Position numbers and translations under genes: made by a program
Assembly: GCA_029204225.1 (NCBI GenBank)
Contig: CM055113.1
Coordinates: 13,590,906 to 13,654,905 of the forward strand
Reading direction: 5' to 3'
From: Diphasiastrum complanatum
Lineage: Eukaryota; Streptophyta; Lycopodiopsida; Lycopodiales; Lycopodiaceae
Length of the DNA: 64,000 nucleotides
Part shown: positions 23,350 to 34,924 of the stretch, in pieces
How positions within the stretch are numbered: position 1 is the stretch's first letter
How the letters are laid out: the number at the start of each line of letters is the position of its first letter
The notes under the pieces: model-generated
The model's input: the letters and a program-made list of their open reading frames with translations, nothing else
Told to the model about the DNA's origin: nothing
Databases searched by the model: none

Positions 23350-23740
23350 TGTGTTATGTGTTAGGCAGCTGCTGATCAATCAAGGAACTGTGAAAGTTGA
23401 GTCTTGCATGAGAGACTTGGTATTTTGAACAGACGCTAAGGGACAGTTCGCGTTGAGATCGGTCTAGTGCAAACTCTGGGTGCATGTTTCTGATTCAAAG
23501 AGAGCTACTTGAAGCCAAGCTCGATGTACACTTTTTGTTTTGACTGTGAGGCAACTGACCAGTGATGGAATTGTGAAAGTCAAGTTTTGCGCGACGGACG
23601 TGGTGCTTCAAACAAACGCGAAGAGATAGTTCGGATGTGGATTAAACTGGTGCGACCCTTTGGCTTTCCACAAGGTCAATGGTTATATTTGGGCTGATTC
23701 AAAGAGCTACTTCAAGCTAAGTGAGAGGTGCGTTGCGGAG
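23350..23740 (+). repeat. Diverged ~200 bp direct duplication
   Basis: Two neighbouring copies share 'actgtgaaagttgagtcttg' / 'attgtgaaagtcaagttttg', 'gacagttcgcg' / 'gatagttcgga' and 'gattcaaagagagctacttg' / 'gattcaaagagctacttcaa'. They lie in the interior of the non-coding LTR element. Confidence 0.65.
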
Positions 23741-24289
23741 TACTCAATCTTTGCCTACCTTAAAGAGCCAAGATGGAAAAGTATCAAGATCAGGCTGGGA
23801 CAAGGAGAGAAACCAAGGTGCAGAAGCAACAAGGCACAGAGTGGACCACAAAGTGGGTAATCAAACAATAAATCCTTTGGCTCAGGGAGCCTTGATACCT
23901 GTGCAGAACTGATCAAATCTGGAGCTCAGGGAGCTCAACACAAACTGCATCAAGGACAAATCAGGAGCTCAAAGAGTTCCAAAGTCGAAAGTCAGAAGCG
24001 ACAGGGGTGAACATTTCAAAGAAAGGCCTCTGTCACCAGTTAATAAGGTTCTTGGGTTTTACGAAAGTGATATTAAATCTACGCTTTTCCCAGACAAAGA
24101 GATATTTTCAAGTTATGTAATTTTTCAGTACAAAGAGCCGAGCCTCCGACTTGTGGTGTGCCAGCTTCAATGTTAATAAAAAGTGGTCAGTAGATTGAGT
24201 ACTGTGCCAAGTAGCTTAAATGTATAGTTATTTTTAATTTGGAGACACCTTTATTTTAATCTGACATCTGATGAGAACATCAGATTTTA

Positions 24290-25533
24290 TAAAGGTCGGG
24301 TGGATGTTGTAAAGCTACCTTTACAAGCTTTACTTCCGGTGCCACTGGCGCCAGCTATGTCCCCGGCGCCAGCAGCGCCCCTATTGCTTCCGGCGTCAAC
24401 AGCGTCGGCGCCACTGTGACCAGAATCCAGCCGGCCCCAAGTTCCTATGGCTGAAAATCTTTGATCGGTTCTAGCGGAGTCCAGAGAGCTCAGATCGATG
24501 TGCAATCACCTCATACGATCTAGGCATGATTAAAGGAAGCTTGGGAATCAATAAAATGTAGAGAGAGAAAATGACTTTCTAGAAAGAGAAAATCCTAGAG
24601 AGAGAAAAACGTGCTTTACCAGCTTGGGTAGAGTGCTTGGTATGAGGGAGATGCCGAATCACACCAATACTATAGGGGAGTGCGGGTTGCGACTCAGGGC
24701 GAGCTCCAACCAAGTCTCAGCCTCCCTTGCTAGAATGTTGTCATGGCTCTTGCCTTGGCATGCTAGCGCCCCGGAGACTAGGGTCGATCACACACTTGAA
24801 ATGTAACCTTCTCAGATTTATCAATAAAGTGGGATTTTTCTCAAACTAACTCTGATTACCTTCTGGGTTTCAGTGTTCGGTAAAAGCGCCAGTTGCCAGA
24901 CCGCTTCAAAATTTTTAAGTTGGCACATAGCTGAGGGTCGTATCCCAGGACGCCAGCGGTATGTCGTCGGGACCATTTGGTCCGTGGCACCAGCGGTATG
25001 CTGTCGGGACCATTTGGTCCAGGAACTAGTTTTCTCCATATCTGTCGCGGCTTGTGGTTCTGAGTGTTCCTTGCATGAACGTGAATGGGTTAAGCTCTTG
25101 GGGAACGGGCTCTAACCTATCGGCTGAGTTGGATGGCTTGCTTGGGTGGAAGTTACCTGGTTATGGCTGTCCAGTCTGGCGTGGCGCCAGGTTGGCTTCC
25201 ATTGCTCATGACGAAACTTTCAGTTGGTTAAGTCTGATGTAAGTCAGACCACTTGCTTGGAATGGATGTTACTCATTTGTAATGAAGCTTCGAGTTGGTT
25301 AAGTTTGATGTATGTCGGGCGGTTTGCTTGGAGGGAAGTCACCCACATCGGGACCCCCGATATGGCATGGCGCCAGGTTGGATCTCAATGTTGGTTTTCG
25401 GAACTTCAAGTTGGTTAAGTCTGATCGTTGTTGGCGAGTTGGCTGCTTGTATGTCAAGTGGGTTTGGATGGCAAGAGTTGAAGGCTGGAAGCTAAGTCGT
25501 GGTTCCCGGCTCCCTTTGGGATGCCTGCGCTAC
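24290..25533 (+). repeat. 3' LTR region of the non-coding element, with internal tandem repeats
   Basis: The right end (25384-25533) is the copy of the 5' LTR end. Further left are short repeats: two copies of 'ggtatg.cgtcgggaccattt' (24957-25020) and three copies of 'agttggttaagt.tgatgt' (about 25220-25425). The left border is not certain; no clear TG tip was found, so the start given is approximate. Confidence 0.5.
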
Positions 25534-25655
25534 ACTAGCCCCTTTACCTTTAGTAACTTCAAAATCAGCTTAAGAGCGGCTTCGATAGCATCCACCTTGG
25601 AACACACTACATCTAATCTTTGTGAATTTTGACTAGTGTTGCTTGCGAATGCCAT
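25534..25655 (-). pseudogene. Start of a retroelement gag, cut by an LTR
   Basis: On the minus strand, ATG at 25655 begins MAFASNTSQNSQRLDVVCSK followed by VDAIEAALKLILKLLK, a short amphipathic start like gypsy-type gag N-termini. It runs into the end of the plus-strand LTR at 25533, so the rest of gag was displaced or lost. The reverse primer site at 26182-26193 lies upstream on the same strand. Confidence 0.5.
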
Positions 25656-26181
25656 AGTAGAAGAATAGGCAGAAGAAACAAATAGTGTACAATATGCAAA
25701 ATCAAGCAACTAAAGTTCTTAAAACAAAGCAAAAAACAAGCTCTCAGCACCTCAAATCAATACACAGATAGGTTACCTTGAATTCCTAGAAGAACTAGAT
25801 AGAATAGACCTCCTATAGCCAAGTTCTAACTACACATAGACTCTTCTTCTACAAAAATTAGCAAACTAGGGTTTCAAATTGATAATTGGCAAAAAAAAAA
25901 ATGGATGACCATCGAATCGGAAGGCAAAAAGCCCTATCCTATCAGTGACCTACCCCAAGAAGTCTAATGCAACTGACAGATCTAAAAAATATTGAGTTCT
26001 GAAAAATTTACAAACAGATTCACAAATCCTATGTGGCCTGGATTTTCACAAAAGTGAAAATAATCAAGCCACGTAGAAGAAAATACTCAAAGGCTGTCAA
26101 CATAGTAGGGCGCTGGCTCTACAGGAATGCACCAAACCCTAACTGAAGATGCCAAATACCAAACAAGTCTCATAAGCAACT

Positions 26182-26193
26182 GCTCTGATACCA
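26182..26193 (-). other. Primer-binding site of a minus-strand element
   Basis: GCTCTGATACCA is the reverse complement of TGGTATCAGAGC. It belongs with the gag start at 25655-25534. Its 5' LTR should extend to the right from 26194 over several hundred bases. Confidence 0.7.
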
Positions 26194-27165
26194 AACTATT
26201 ACACACAAGCTCACAAACCCTAAGTAAATACATATAATTACCCAGCAAATTCGTCACTTTATCAATCTCAAGCCAATATACATGGATCAATATGCAAACA
26301 TGAGAGCTCTGCTGCTAGTGTCCTCCCAACCAGAGCTGCATAGAAATCCGATAGGGAATGTCTAGCAAGGCTCACACTATTTCCCCTTAGGCACCCTTAA
26401 TCTTGACGCTACTGAGGAGGTTGAGTGATCTGGGATGGAAAGGACTCGACTAATCCCTCGGTGTGTGCACAAAGAATGGATTGCTTTACGAAATGAGGAA
26501 GAACAGACAGTCATACAAATCAATTCGAAAGTCAGACAAATTTTGAAATAGCGAAGCATCCACCATTGACTTCAATCTAAATGCAATAACAAGACAATAA
26601 TTGATTCAAATTGATGTATGTAAGAATACAAGTCAGATGGTTGCTCAGAGCACAAAACAATTGCGGACGAAACTACATGCTTGCAAAGCCAACTCCATTC
26701 TATAACAACTATGAGCTTATTTTTATAATAAGTCTGAAAAAGAATCGATGCACAAAAACATCAAAAAGTGGCTTTGTCTCTAATTTCAGAACCAGCATTT
26801 TTATCATTTATATACAATTTTTACTTTTGTAGATGTTTGTACAAGAGAAGGGGCATGGAGCTGTTGTTCCATCTGAGGTGGATCGTGGCTGCTATTATTG
26901 TCAAGGCAGTTGCATAGTGTAGGAAGTGGACGAGTGGTGTGAGAGTGAGAAGACTTCGATTGTTCGATGTCGAGCATGTCGCTACCGATAGTGGATAAAG
27001 TCGAGACAATCATCTCAATAGTTTGACAGTAGTCGATAGTCGACAAGTCGGTCTTCTTCGCTAATTCGATGACGACACTGATGTCTATCTCCAATAATAA
27101 AGCATTTCTACAAACAATGTGACAATGTATGTAAAACTACAGCAATGTGAATGGAGCTAGATTAA
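26194..27165. other. Probable LTR remnant and unassigned DNA
   Basis: The left part should be the 5' LTR of the minus-strand element primed at 26182. A 96-codon minus-strand ORF (26804-27094, beginning MEIDISVVIELAKKTDLS) has no domain I recognise and no coding context. I treat it as probably spurious. Confidence 0.4.
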
Positions 27166-27169
27166 CCTA

Positions 27170-27965
27170 GGATTTAGGAGGGTAGAGAAATAAATCAACA
27201 CCCCTCCTAAGTCTGGATCCATAAATGCCTCGATCTTCAGAGTAAGCGATGCACAAATTTTGTTGTGTGCATCGATTCCCAATGCCTTGGTAAACACATC
27301 TGATGTCATGTCTTGCATTCGACAGTACATTAAGCTTATCTCTTTTTCGAGAAACTTACTCCTGACATAGTAATATTGAATCTTAACAAGTCTATAATGC
27401 CACAGAAAACTTTTATTGATTTGAATAAAAGTACTGAGAGCCTGATTAGAGGCAAAATAACAATGACTAATTTGTAGAAGTATCCATGTCTCTTTCTGAG
27501 TGCTAGGATCTTGCCTATCCTATTGATTACTTTACATCGATTTGATTCAAATTCTACTTTGTGTTCTAAATTTGTAGTTATGCTAATAGAGAGCATATTT
27601 GTAAATAGATTTGGTACATAAAGAACACTTGAGAGTAGTTTGAATAGATATGATTTGCAAAGTTTAATCTTATTGTACCTTCACCTCTAATAGCAGGTGC
27701 GCTATTGTCGCTCAAGTGAACATACTTCTTGATATTGTAAGGTGTATAGGATTTGAAACAGACAATATGGATGGTCATGTGCTGAGTGGCTCCGGAATTG
27801 AGAAACCATGAGCTGTCAACTGATGCTTCTTTTTGTCATGAATGCATATCGTGATCTGCTTCTTGATTTGATGTTGTTCTTGGCATGTAGTATGTGACAA
27901 TCTTGGATCTCGTGGTTGGACTATCTTGTTTTGTGGAATATTTGAGACCTATCTCAAATACAGTT
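27170..27965 (-). mobile_element. Internally deleted copy of the nested copia family
   Basis: On the minus strand the order is a degraded knuckle (27960-27880), protease (FKSYTPYNIKKYVHLSDNSA, 27780-27600), GAG-pre-integrase up to WHYRLV (about 27385), then at once the RNase H end (IQYYYVRSKFLEKEISL, TSDVFTKALGIDAHNK). Integrase, RT and most of RNase H are missing. The wording matches the 12.6-15.8 kb element, so it is a deletion derivative of the same family. No LTRs remain. Confidence 0.85.
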
Positions 27966-28042
27966 GCAAGTTTTGCACATAGGAACGGTAGCACACCCTT
28001 GAAAATATCTATAGTGAAAGAGAGTAGCAACATCAAGTCTGA

Positions 28043-28570
28043 TTGGAACAAGCTCAAACATATAATTGTCCAATAACAAGAAGTCTTCACAATATGGCAC
28101 TTGTAGGAGGATATCTCTTAGAACCAAATGAAAGACTAAGTACCTCCAATTATCCAATATGGAAGGTTAGGATGGAGTCAGTTCTAAGACTCCAGGATGT
28201 TATGGACATAGTACTTGGTATTGAGGAGGAGCCTCAAGCACAGCTTGAAATACCAAAGTATAGAAAGAGAGCTAGAATGGCTCTACATTTCATTAAAATG
28301 AATGTCTCTAAGGAGATTCTAAGAGAAATAGGATCTTGCACCACTGTTAAAGAAGCTTGGGTTGCACTTAAGTCCATCTATGAAGCTAAGAACACTTCTA
28401 GAATACTCACTCTTAGAAATCAGATTTTTCAAAGTTTTCAAAGAAGTGAGGAGAGTGCATCAAATTATGTTCTAAGAATAAAAGATCTTTATAGGGAGCT
28501 TGCCCAATTTGGAAACTCTTCAAGGGATTCTCATCTCTGAAGAAGCAAAGCAAAGTTACAAAATTTCTAG
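28043..28570 (+). pseudogene. Copia gag
   Basis: A 165-codon open stretch holds ALVGGYLLEPNERLSTSNY, PIWKVRMESVLRLQDVMDIV and SYEAK-like AWVALKSIYEAKNTSRI, a copia gag of the UBN2 type. A frame change follows at about 28540 (NSSRDSHL). The related minus-strand gag at 44.8 kb shows what should continue there. It normally assembles the virus-like particle. Confidence 0.82.
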
Positions 28571-28575
28571 GATGA

Positions 28576-29140
28576 ATGCATATTGGAAGTTACAAAGCTC
28601 TCTTTGTCAAGGACAAGCATAAAGGGAGGAGCAAGAACCAGTTTTCTCAAGTTTTCAACAAAGACAAAGCCAAGGACAAAGACAAAGATGGTGAAGAGGA
28701 TGACTCAACTCATCCTTCTACTTCCAAGACCAAGAAGAAGAAAGTAAAGTGTTTCTTTTGTGGCAAGAAGGGGCACTATGTCTCTAATTGCTTCAAAAAG
28801 AAAAATCAACTCAAACAAGCAAATCTCTCTGATGAGAAAGAAGAAGATTTTATTGCAAGTGATGGAGAAGGATCACTCATGGTGTCAAGCTTTTCTTCAA
28901 CACCCTTCAAGAAAGATGGAACATGGTACATTGATAGTGGAGCCTCTTCACATATGTGTTGTTCAAAGGAGTCTTTTGACTCTATTGTACCTTATAAAGG
29001 ACTTAAAAGATCTATCTATACTACAAATGATCCTGAATGCTCTATTGAAGGAATTGGCAACATTCCATCAAAACTTGCTTCTTCTAAAGTTCTATCACTT
29101 TCCAATGTTCTTTTTGTTCCTAAGCTTACAAGGACTTGAT
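28576..29140 (+). pseudogene. Copia nucleocapsid knuckle and protease
   Basis: A 187-codon open stretch contains a Lys/Asp-rich linker, an intact knuckle CFFCGKKGHYVSNC (about residues 59-72) and the protease site TWYIDSGASSHMCCS. It ends LFVPKLTRT just before a stop, where a short deletion has removed 'NLLS'. Knuckle and active site are both chemically intact. Confidence 0.83.
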
Positions 29141-29559
29141 AAGTGTTGGAAAGTTGTTGATAGTGGTTGTGATGTAAAATTCAATTCCAATACTTTCTTT
29201 ATCAAGAAAGATGATGAGATCCTAGCTAATGGATCTAGATATGGTGGAATCTTCAAGTTAAATTCTTATGAGAATGCAAACTTTTGTGAAATTGCTCTTA
29301 TGTCTAAGGAGGAGTTATGGCATAGAAGGTTGGGAGATTATCATGGAGAGATGGGGCCGAGAATTGAGGAGGAGTCACCTCAAATTTTTTCACCAAGTAG
29401 ATCACAAAGAGAAAGATCTGAGCCTAAGAGGCTTACATATGGAGATAAAGGCAAGCAAGTGGAACTCAACTCCACTAATTATGCTTATTTTGTTTCACAT
29501 GAGGAGCCAAAGGATGTATATGATGCACTCAACTCAAGAGAATGGTTGCCATGGAGGAA

Positions 29560-30120
29560 GAATATGATGCATTGATTGCCAACAAGACATGGGAGCTTGT
29601 GGATCTTCCATCCAACAAGCACACCATTTGTTGCAAATGGGTTTTTTGAGTCAAATATAATCAAGATGGCACAATCAACATGTACAAGGCAAGACTTTGT
29701 GCAAAGGGTTTTGCTCAAGTTTATGGACTTGATTATGAGGAGACTTTTGCTCTAGTTGCAAAGATGGTATCAATTAGAATCATGATTTCTATTGCTTCTT
29801 TTTTCAAATGGCAAGTTTTTCAACTAGATGTCTCAAATGCATTTTTATATGGATATCTAGAAGAAGAAATTTATATGGATCAACCTCTTGGGTTCATCCA
29901 AGACAAGACCAAAGTCTGCTTGCTCTTCAAAAGTCTCTATGGACTAAAGCAAGCTCCAAGATTGTGGTATTCTCGACTTAACACTTTTCTTGATTCGCTA
30001 GGATTCAATCTTAGTAACTATGATCCTTCCTCGTATGTCAAGTTTTTATGATAGGGATATTGTCATTCTTCTCATTTATGTTGATGGTATTATCCTGACA
30101 TGAAGTTGTATCAAGTTAGT
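29560..30120 (+). pseudogene. Copia reverse transcriptase with damaged catalytic motif
   Basis: Motifs are TWELVDLPSNKHTICCKWVF, a TGA or TAG break, ARLCAKGFAQVYGLDYEETF, FQLDVSNAFLYGYLEEEIYM, SLYGLKQAPRLWYSRL and then LIYVDGIILT. The family has YVDD; here the second Asp is Gly, which would abolish polymerase activity. A frame change separates SSYVKFL from the YVDG block. Confidence 0.87.
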
Positions 30121-30157
30121 TGAAGAAACCAAAATTGCACTTGGAAAAGAATTCAAG

Positions 30158-31045
30158 ATGCAAGATCTTGAAAAAATTCATTGCATATTAGGATTAGAGA
30201 TTGACTTATATAAAGAGAAAGCTTTTGTTTGTCAATCCAAGTATGCTCTTTCAATGTTAAAAAAGTTCAATATGCTAGATTGTAAGAGTATTGATACTCC
30301 TATGGAGCAAATTGTAAAAGACCCTAACAAAGGTGATGAAAGATCCTTCGTGGACATCACTCTTTTTAGGAGTCTTATAGGCTCCTTAATTTGGCTCACT
30401 ATACCTAGGCATGATGTAAGTTTTAGTGTTCATACGTTGAGCCAAGCTATGCAAAATCCTACTATTCATCATCGGAAAATGGCCAAAAGGGTACTTAGGT
30501 ACATATCTTCAACCTATGATTATGGTTTGTTATATAAATTTAGTGAAGATCTTTCCATAGTTGGCTATTCTGACTCGGATTTTGCAAGTGATAAAGCAGA
30601 TCGGAAATCTATAAGTGCATATGTCATATATCTTGGAGGAAATTTGATATCTTGGCTTTCCAAAAAGCAAGATACTATATCACTCTCATCTTGTGAAGTT
30701 GAATATAAGGCACTCACTACTACAACAAAAGAAGTGCTTTGGATCAAGAGGTTGTTAGTGGAGCTAAAGATAATCAACGAAGATGATCTACCTTTGATCA
30801 TGTGTGACAATATTTCAGCACAAGCCCTTGCAAACAATCCAATATTTCATGCAAGGAGCAAACACATCGAGGTTGCACATCACTTCGTGAGAGAAAAACT
30901 CATTAGAGGGGAAATCTACTTGGAGCACATTGAAACATCATCTTGTATTGCAAATTTGCTCACCAAACTTTTGAGCAAAAATTCTTTCATCAAGCATAGA
31001 GCCAATTTTGAAATAATACCAAGATCCATGTTCAAGTCAACATAG
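30158..31045 (+). pseudogene. Copia RNase H, long open frame
   Basis: A 295-codon open stretch runs from the RT thumb (MQDLEKIHCILGLEIDLYKE) through SLIGSLIWLTIPRHDVSFSV, YSDSDFASDKADRKSISAYV and SLSSCEVEYKALTTTTKEVLW to SKHIEVAHHFVREKL and the C-terminal end. There are no stops, so this part is less decayed than the other copia relics here. The catalytic acidic residues of the domain (D in YSDSD, E in EVEY, D in CDN) are visible. Confidence 0.87.
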
Positions 31046-31062
31046 ATTATTTTTAGGAGGAG

Positions 31063-31850
31063 TGTTGAGAGGTGAAAAATCATCTATCTTGACTTTAGGC
31101 TTGTTACAAATTTTTTTCTATGTAAGTTTGTTGTTTCATATTGTAAATGCCAAATTTGGCCTAAAAGAAACTCGAGCTACATGGGTTCTTCAAGTCTAGT
31201 TGGTAGTATACAACAACTTGCATATAGAATGTAGACTTAGAAATGTCAATAATATGCTTGTAGAAACTCGTGGCATATCACATGCAATGGTTGTAAGTGA
31301 TCCATAGTGACATGCAAGGCATGCACAAAGTGAATTGGACACATGCATGATGATTTGCACAATTCTAGATGAAAATATGACACTTGGTAAAAGTACGTAG
31401 AAATGCATGCATGAGAAGTGACAAATGTCATTTGATACTCTAGTTTTCACTTATAGATGTGGATGGAAGTTGGATGGATGTGGTTCTACCTCGAGCTACC
31501 TCAAACTCCATAGATATGTGTAGACATTCTCATAATTTTTTATTAAGAACCAAGCTTTGAAGCTATTCCATGCCATTTTGGATCTACACTATCATTTGCT
31601 TGAATATTGCTCTCTCTTTCTCTCCTCTCTAACTCGAGTAGAGGCTTATGCTAATGCATTAAATTCTTGTACTTTTTCTCTCTCATCTTTCAAAGTTATC
31701 ATTCTTTGATTCTTAGCATGCTAGATTGTGATTTAGCCATAAAATTCAGTACTAGATCTTGGCATTCAAACTAGAATCAGTTTATGTGTAATCATAAAGC
31801 TTAATAAGATCATTCACACTTGAGGATCATTCCTCACACATGTGAGCTTG
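31063..31850 (+). repeat. 3' LTR of the 28-31 kb copia element
   Basis: The purine tract 'aggaggag' at 31056-31062 is followed by TGTTGAGAGG, a copia-type LTR start. No second copy is present for comparison, so the right end (about 31820-31850) is a guess. Confidence 0.55.
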
Positions 31851-32049
31851 CTGAAAATTTTGTCAAATGTGACATGGCAAGGCCTTTGTGGTACAATACC
31901 ATATCGCTCTTGTTGAGTTCCAATCTGAGTTGTATCTTTCTCTGTGCGACCTTTGTCGGACAAAGAACATTTTTCGGTCGTATTTGGCAAGAAATCATGG
32001 CAGGAAACTCTAAGTTAAGAGATAATCTTGGAAAACAGATATTCCAATA

Positions 32050-32835
32050 AATTTTGGAAAGAGAAAACAATGGTTAACTTTTTTGTAGAGGAAAAGTGTG
32101 TGTGCCAAATAGTGCAAACATTAGGGCCCAAATCTTGCATGAATGTCATGATAGTCCCAGTGCGAGACATCCTAGTACAAAAAGAACAGTTGACCTTGTT
32201 AAAAAATAATTTTATCGACCAAAAATGAAAGTCATATGGAGGCATATGTTCAAAAGTGTGAACAATGCCAAGTTAATAAAGCTGAAAGACTTAAAGCAGT
32301 TAATCTGTTACATCAGTTGAAAATTCCTAGCAAGAAATAAAAAAGTACTTCCACATATTTTGTGATCGGACTTCCCAGATATGGGAAGGGCCATGATGCC
32401 ATTTGGGTGGTAGTTGATAGGATAACCAAAATGGCTCAATTTATTCCAACAAAGTCTATTGTAAAGACTAGAAACTACTTTGAGTCTTTCGTTTTCAGAT
32501 CAGACCAGAATATGATGGGCAGACTGAACGTCTCAACCAGTCTATAGAGGATATACTTCATGCATATATTCCAGATGATAATCAGATTGGAAGAAGCATC
32601 TCCAAATGGTTGAGTTTGCATACAATAGTATGAAACATTTTGCCACTGGATTTAGTCCTTTTATGTTTTTGTATGGCTTTCAGCCTTGTTCCCCTATTTT
32701 TGTTGGACAAAGATTGTAAGAAGCTTGTGGATGATGTCATCGAGAAGAAGTCTAAGGAGAATACAAGTTTATGTGCTTCTACAGAAAGTGAAGAACAAGA
32801 CCATGATGAAATACTCTTTTGAAAAGAAATGTGAA
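32050..32835 (+). pseudogene. Ty3/gypsy integrase relic
   Basis: In shifting frames the plus strand encodes the H2C2 zinc domain (LHECHDSPSARHPSTKRT, with Cys of the second pair near 32262), then the core YGKGHDAIWVVVDRITKMAQ, a deletion after YFESF, and DGQTERLNQSIEDILHAYI followed by MVEFAYNSMKHFATGFSPF and MFLYGFQPCSPIF. These are gypsy integrase hallmarks. At least one internal deletion and several frame changes make it non-functional. Confidence 0.85.
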
Positions 32836-33000
32836 ACTCCAGTGGGAGTAGCAATGTGGTTCTAAGGGAGGCTGAAAGTTGTGTGACCTGATTGCGTGAT
32901 GAGATCTCAAAGTGAAAGTACATGCATCATGTGTATTCTTGACTGTGTTTTAATGTGTGATCATGGATCTGATTTGGACATATCTATGATCAAGTAGGAG

Positions 33001-33062
33001 TGTTAAATAAGTAGCGTCACGTAAGCAATTGTTTATGACCCTAGTCCATAGGCAATAATAAG

Positions 33063-33097
<35 letters not shown>

Positions 33098-33238
33098 CAC
33101 GTGCACAAAACAGATTCAAGATTTTATGTGTGTCTAAACTGTCATAACCATTGAGAGGGACACCTCCCTCAGCACTATGTGTATCTGTATAAGGGCAGTT
33201 GCTCGTTCATTAATAATTATTTGTCATGTTGGTTATCT

Positions 33239-33273
<35 letters not shown>

Positions 33274-33295
33274 TTGTATTGCTTGAAATCACAAT
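33001..33295 (+). repeat. Probable 3' LTR of the gypsy relic, with two microsatellites
   Basis: The purine-rich 'caagtaggag' leads into TGTTAAATAAG at 33001, directly downstream of the gypsy integrase. The segment holds a (GT)n run at 33066-33093 and a (CT)n run at 33241-33271. The right end is approximate. Confidence 0.55.
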
Positions 33296-34490
33296 AGGTG
33301 GTATGGGATGCCAATTATTGTTGGAGGCTTGACCAAGCATGACAGTTTTAGTAACTCCAGTGCATGGGGGTGGTCAACGTAATCCTACAGATGGGCAATT
33401 ATGATGTGTCGTCACTTGTATGGGAGTGCATCAACCTTCAAAGCTATCGGAGATCTTGGGAGTTGCAACATGTTGTGACCTTATAATAGGGCCTCATGGG
33501 CCAAAGGGGGCATTTAAAATATGAGCTACCAACCGGAGGGCGGATAAGCCATTTTGGGTGCATGGTTGACCACTTGAAAAACCTTTTTGACAAGCTTAAC
33601 ATAAGGTTTGACTAGGAAGCATATGTCACCAATTATTCAACCACAAACAAAAACTACATTTCCCTCTCTCAGCTACCTCTATCAATGATATTTGAGATGT
33701 GTACGCAATGGCTATTAGCCAACAATCCCTTTATCAACAATCCACATAATTTGTAGGTACTGCTTTTTAGCTAGCGATCGATGGGCAATGCTATATAGGC
33801 AGCCAACAATTTGTAGATATGTGGCTATCTAGGCAAAACTTCAAGAAATGCCATCCAACCCTTCTTTCTAGTGATATCTATAGTCGGTTGGTGACCTGCA
33901 ACAATTTTCATAGTTCTGCTAACTCCGTATTTGGGTCTTCGAGAGGTTCGTCCTTGCCCTCTAAGATCTTCTAAATCTTAGCACAAGCCGATGGTCAAAA
34001 ACGGGCCTTGGTGGATCAACAGTCCATGGGGACCCTTCTATCTAAGAAGCACGCACCGGTTTGGGTCCGTGATATGTACTCAACCACTGGTTTTTTTTTT
34101 TTTTATTCTTGGCTGCCTAATAATGTGGCAATCTAGGCAACCAAAAACATAATCCCATAAGTAAATGTGGTGCTGTTGTGGCTCATATACCTGAAAACTC
34201 AATAATGATGGTGAGTAGGTCCAAGCGTGCACTATATAGTCCAGAAAATTTTGGGTGCTCACGAAATATGTTGCTTGTGCTTTGGCTCAGACTGGCGAGA
34301 GTATTCCAAAGCTTTTGGTGGATCGTTATGTACTGTAAACAGGGCTTCCAAATGGTTGTCATTGTTGCCACGACATCTGAAGCCGAATATACGTGTTTGC
34401 CTGGAATGGTCGTTGGAAGATTGAGCACAACCGCTGACTCAAATTGCCAACTTCGACTAAGTAATTGTTTTTTGCGCAATTGTTGCACTG
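33296..34490. other. Non-coding DNA, nothing recognised
   Basis: Only short ORFs without domain motifs occur. A T-run lies at 34090-34104. I see no RNA gene, terminal repeat or conserved protein here. Confidence 0.4.
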
Positions 34491-34496
34491 ATGCAA

Positions 34497-34736
34497 GGGC
34501 TCGATAGATCATGTGTGAGGGCGGGTGCGATTGGGGAAGAAACAAGAAATGAGAGCCGAGGTCACTTGTCCGAGCTCCAGAGTGAACTGCTGCTCCCACA
34601 CATAGTATCACCAAGGCTGATTAGATCATGTGTGAGGGCGGGTGGGATTGGGGAAGAAACAAGAAATGAGAGCCGAGGTCAATTGTCCAAGCTCCAGAGT
34701 GAACTGCTGCTCCCACAGATAGTGTCACCATCCCTT
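34497..34736. repeat. Two-copy tandem duplication of ~123 bp
   Basis: Both copies run from 'gatcatgtgtgagggcgggt' through 'gattggggaagaaacaagaa' and 'gccgaggtca.ttgtcc' to 'gaactgctgctcccaca'. They differ at only a few bases, so the duplication is fairly recent. It keeps an open frame on the plus strand (34491-34934), but the peptide has no recognisable domain. Confidence 0.85.
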
Positions 34737-34924
34737 GGCTCCCGTCACTCACATGATGCTGTGAGCAACCGGGCTGACTACGCCCAGCCCCAGACACAGC
34801 CCATCTGCTCCAGCCCACTCCCACTGCCCAACCACGACGCCTTCGGTGATCCATTCATCGTGCTTAGCAGGGATCAGCATGAATATTGCAAAGGCATTTG
34901 GTTTGCAAAAAAAATGCCCAGAGG

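Larger units (their letters stand above)
21539..25533 (+). mobile_element. LTR retroelement without recognisable coding capacity
   Basis: A 5' LTR fragment (21539-21690) matches the end of a longer LTR (to 25533) almost base for base. Both end 'gcctgcgctaca'. The first is followed by a TGGTATCAGAGC site at 21692. The ~2.3 kb interior has no domain-bearing ORF but carries a ~115 bp tandem array and a ~200 bp duplication. It resembles non-autonomous LARD-type elements that depend on a partner's proteins. The 5' LTR is truncated at its left end. Confidence 0.75.
28043..31850 (+). mobile_element. Copia element lacking the 5' LTR and integrase
   Basis: Gag, knuckle, protease, RT and RNase H follow on the plus strand, with a purine tract and 3' LTR after 31045. 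No 5' LTR or primer site precedes gag. Translation goes from the GAG-pre-integrase LWHRRLGD directly to pre-RT sequence at about 29340, so the whole integrase is deleted. It belongs to a different family from the 10.6 kb element but is related to the gag-protease fragment at 43.65-44.8 kb. Confidence 0.88.
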
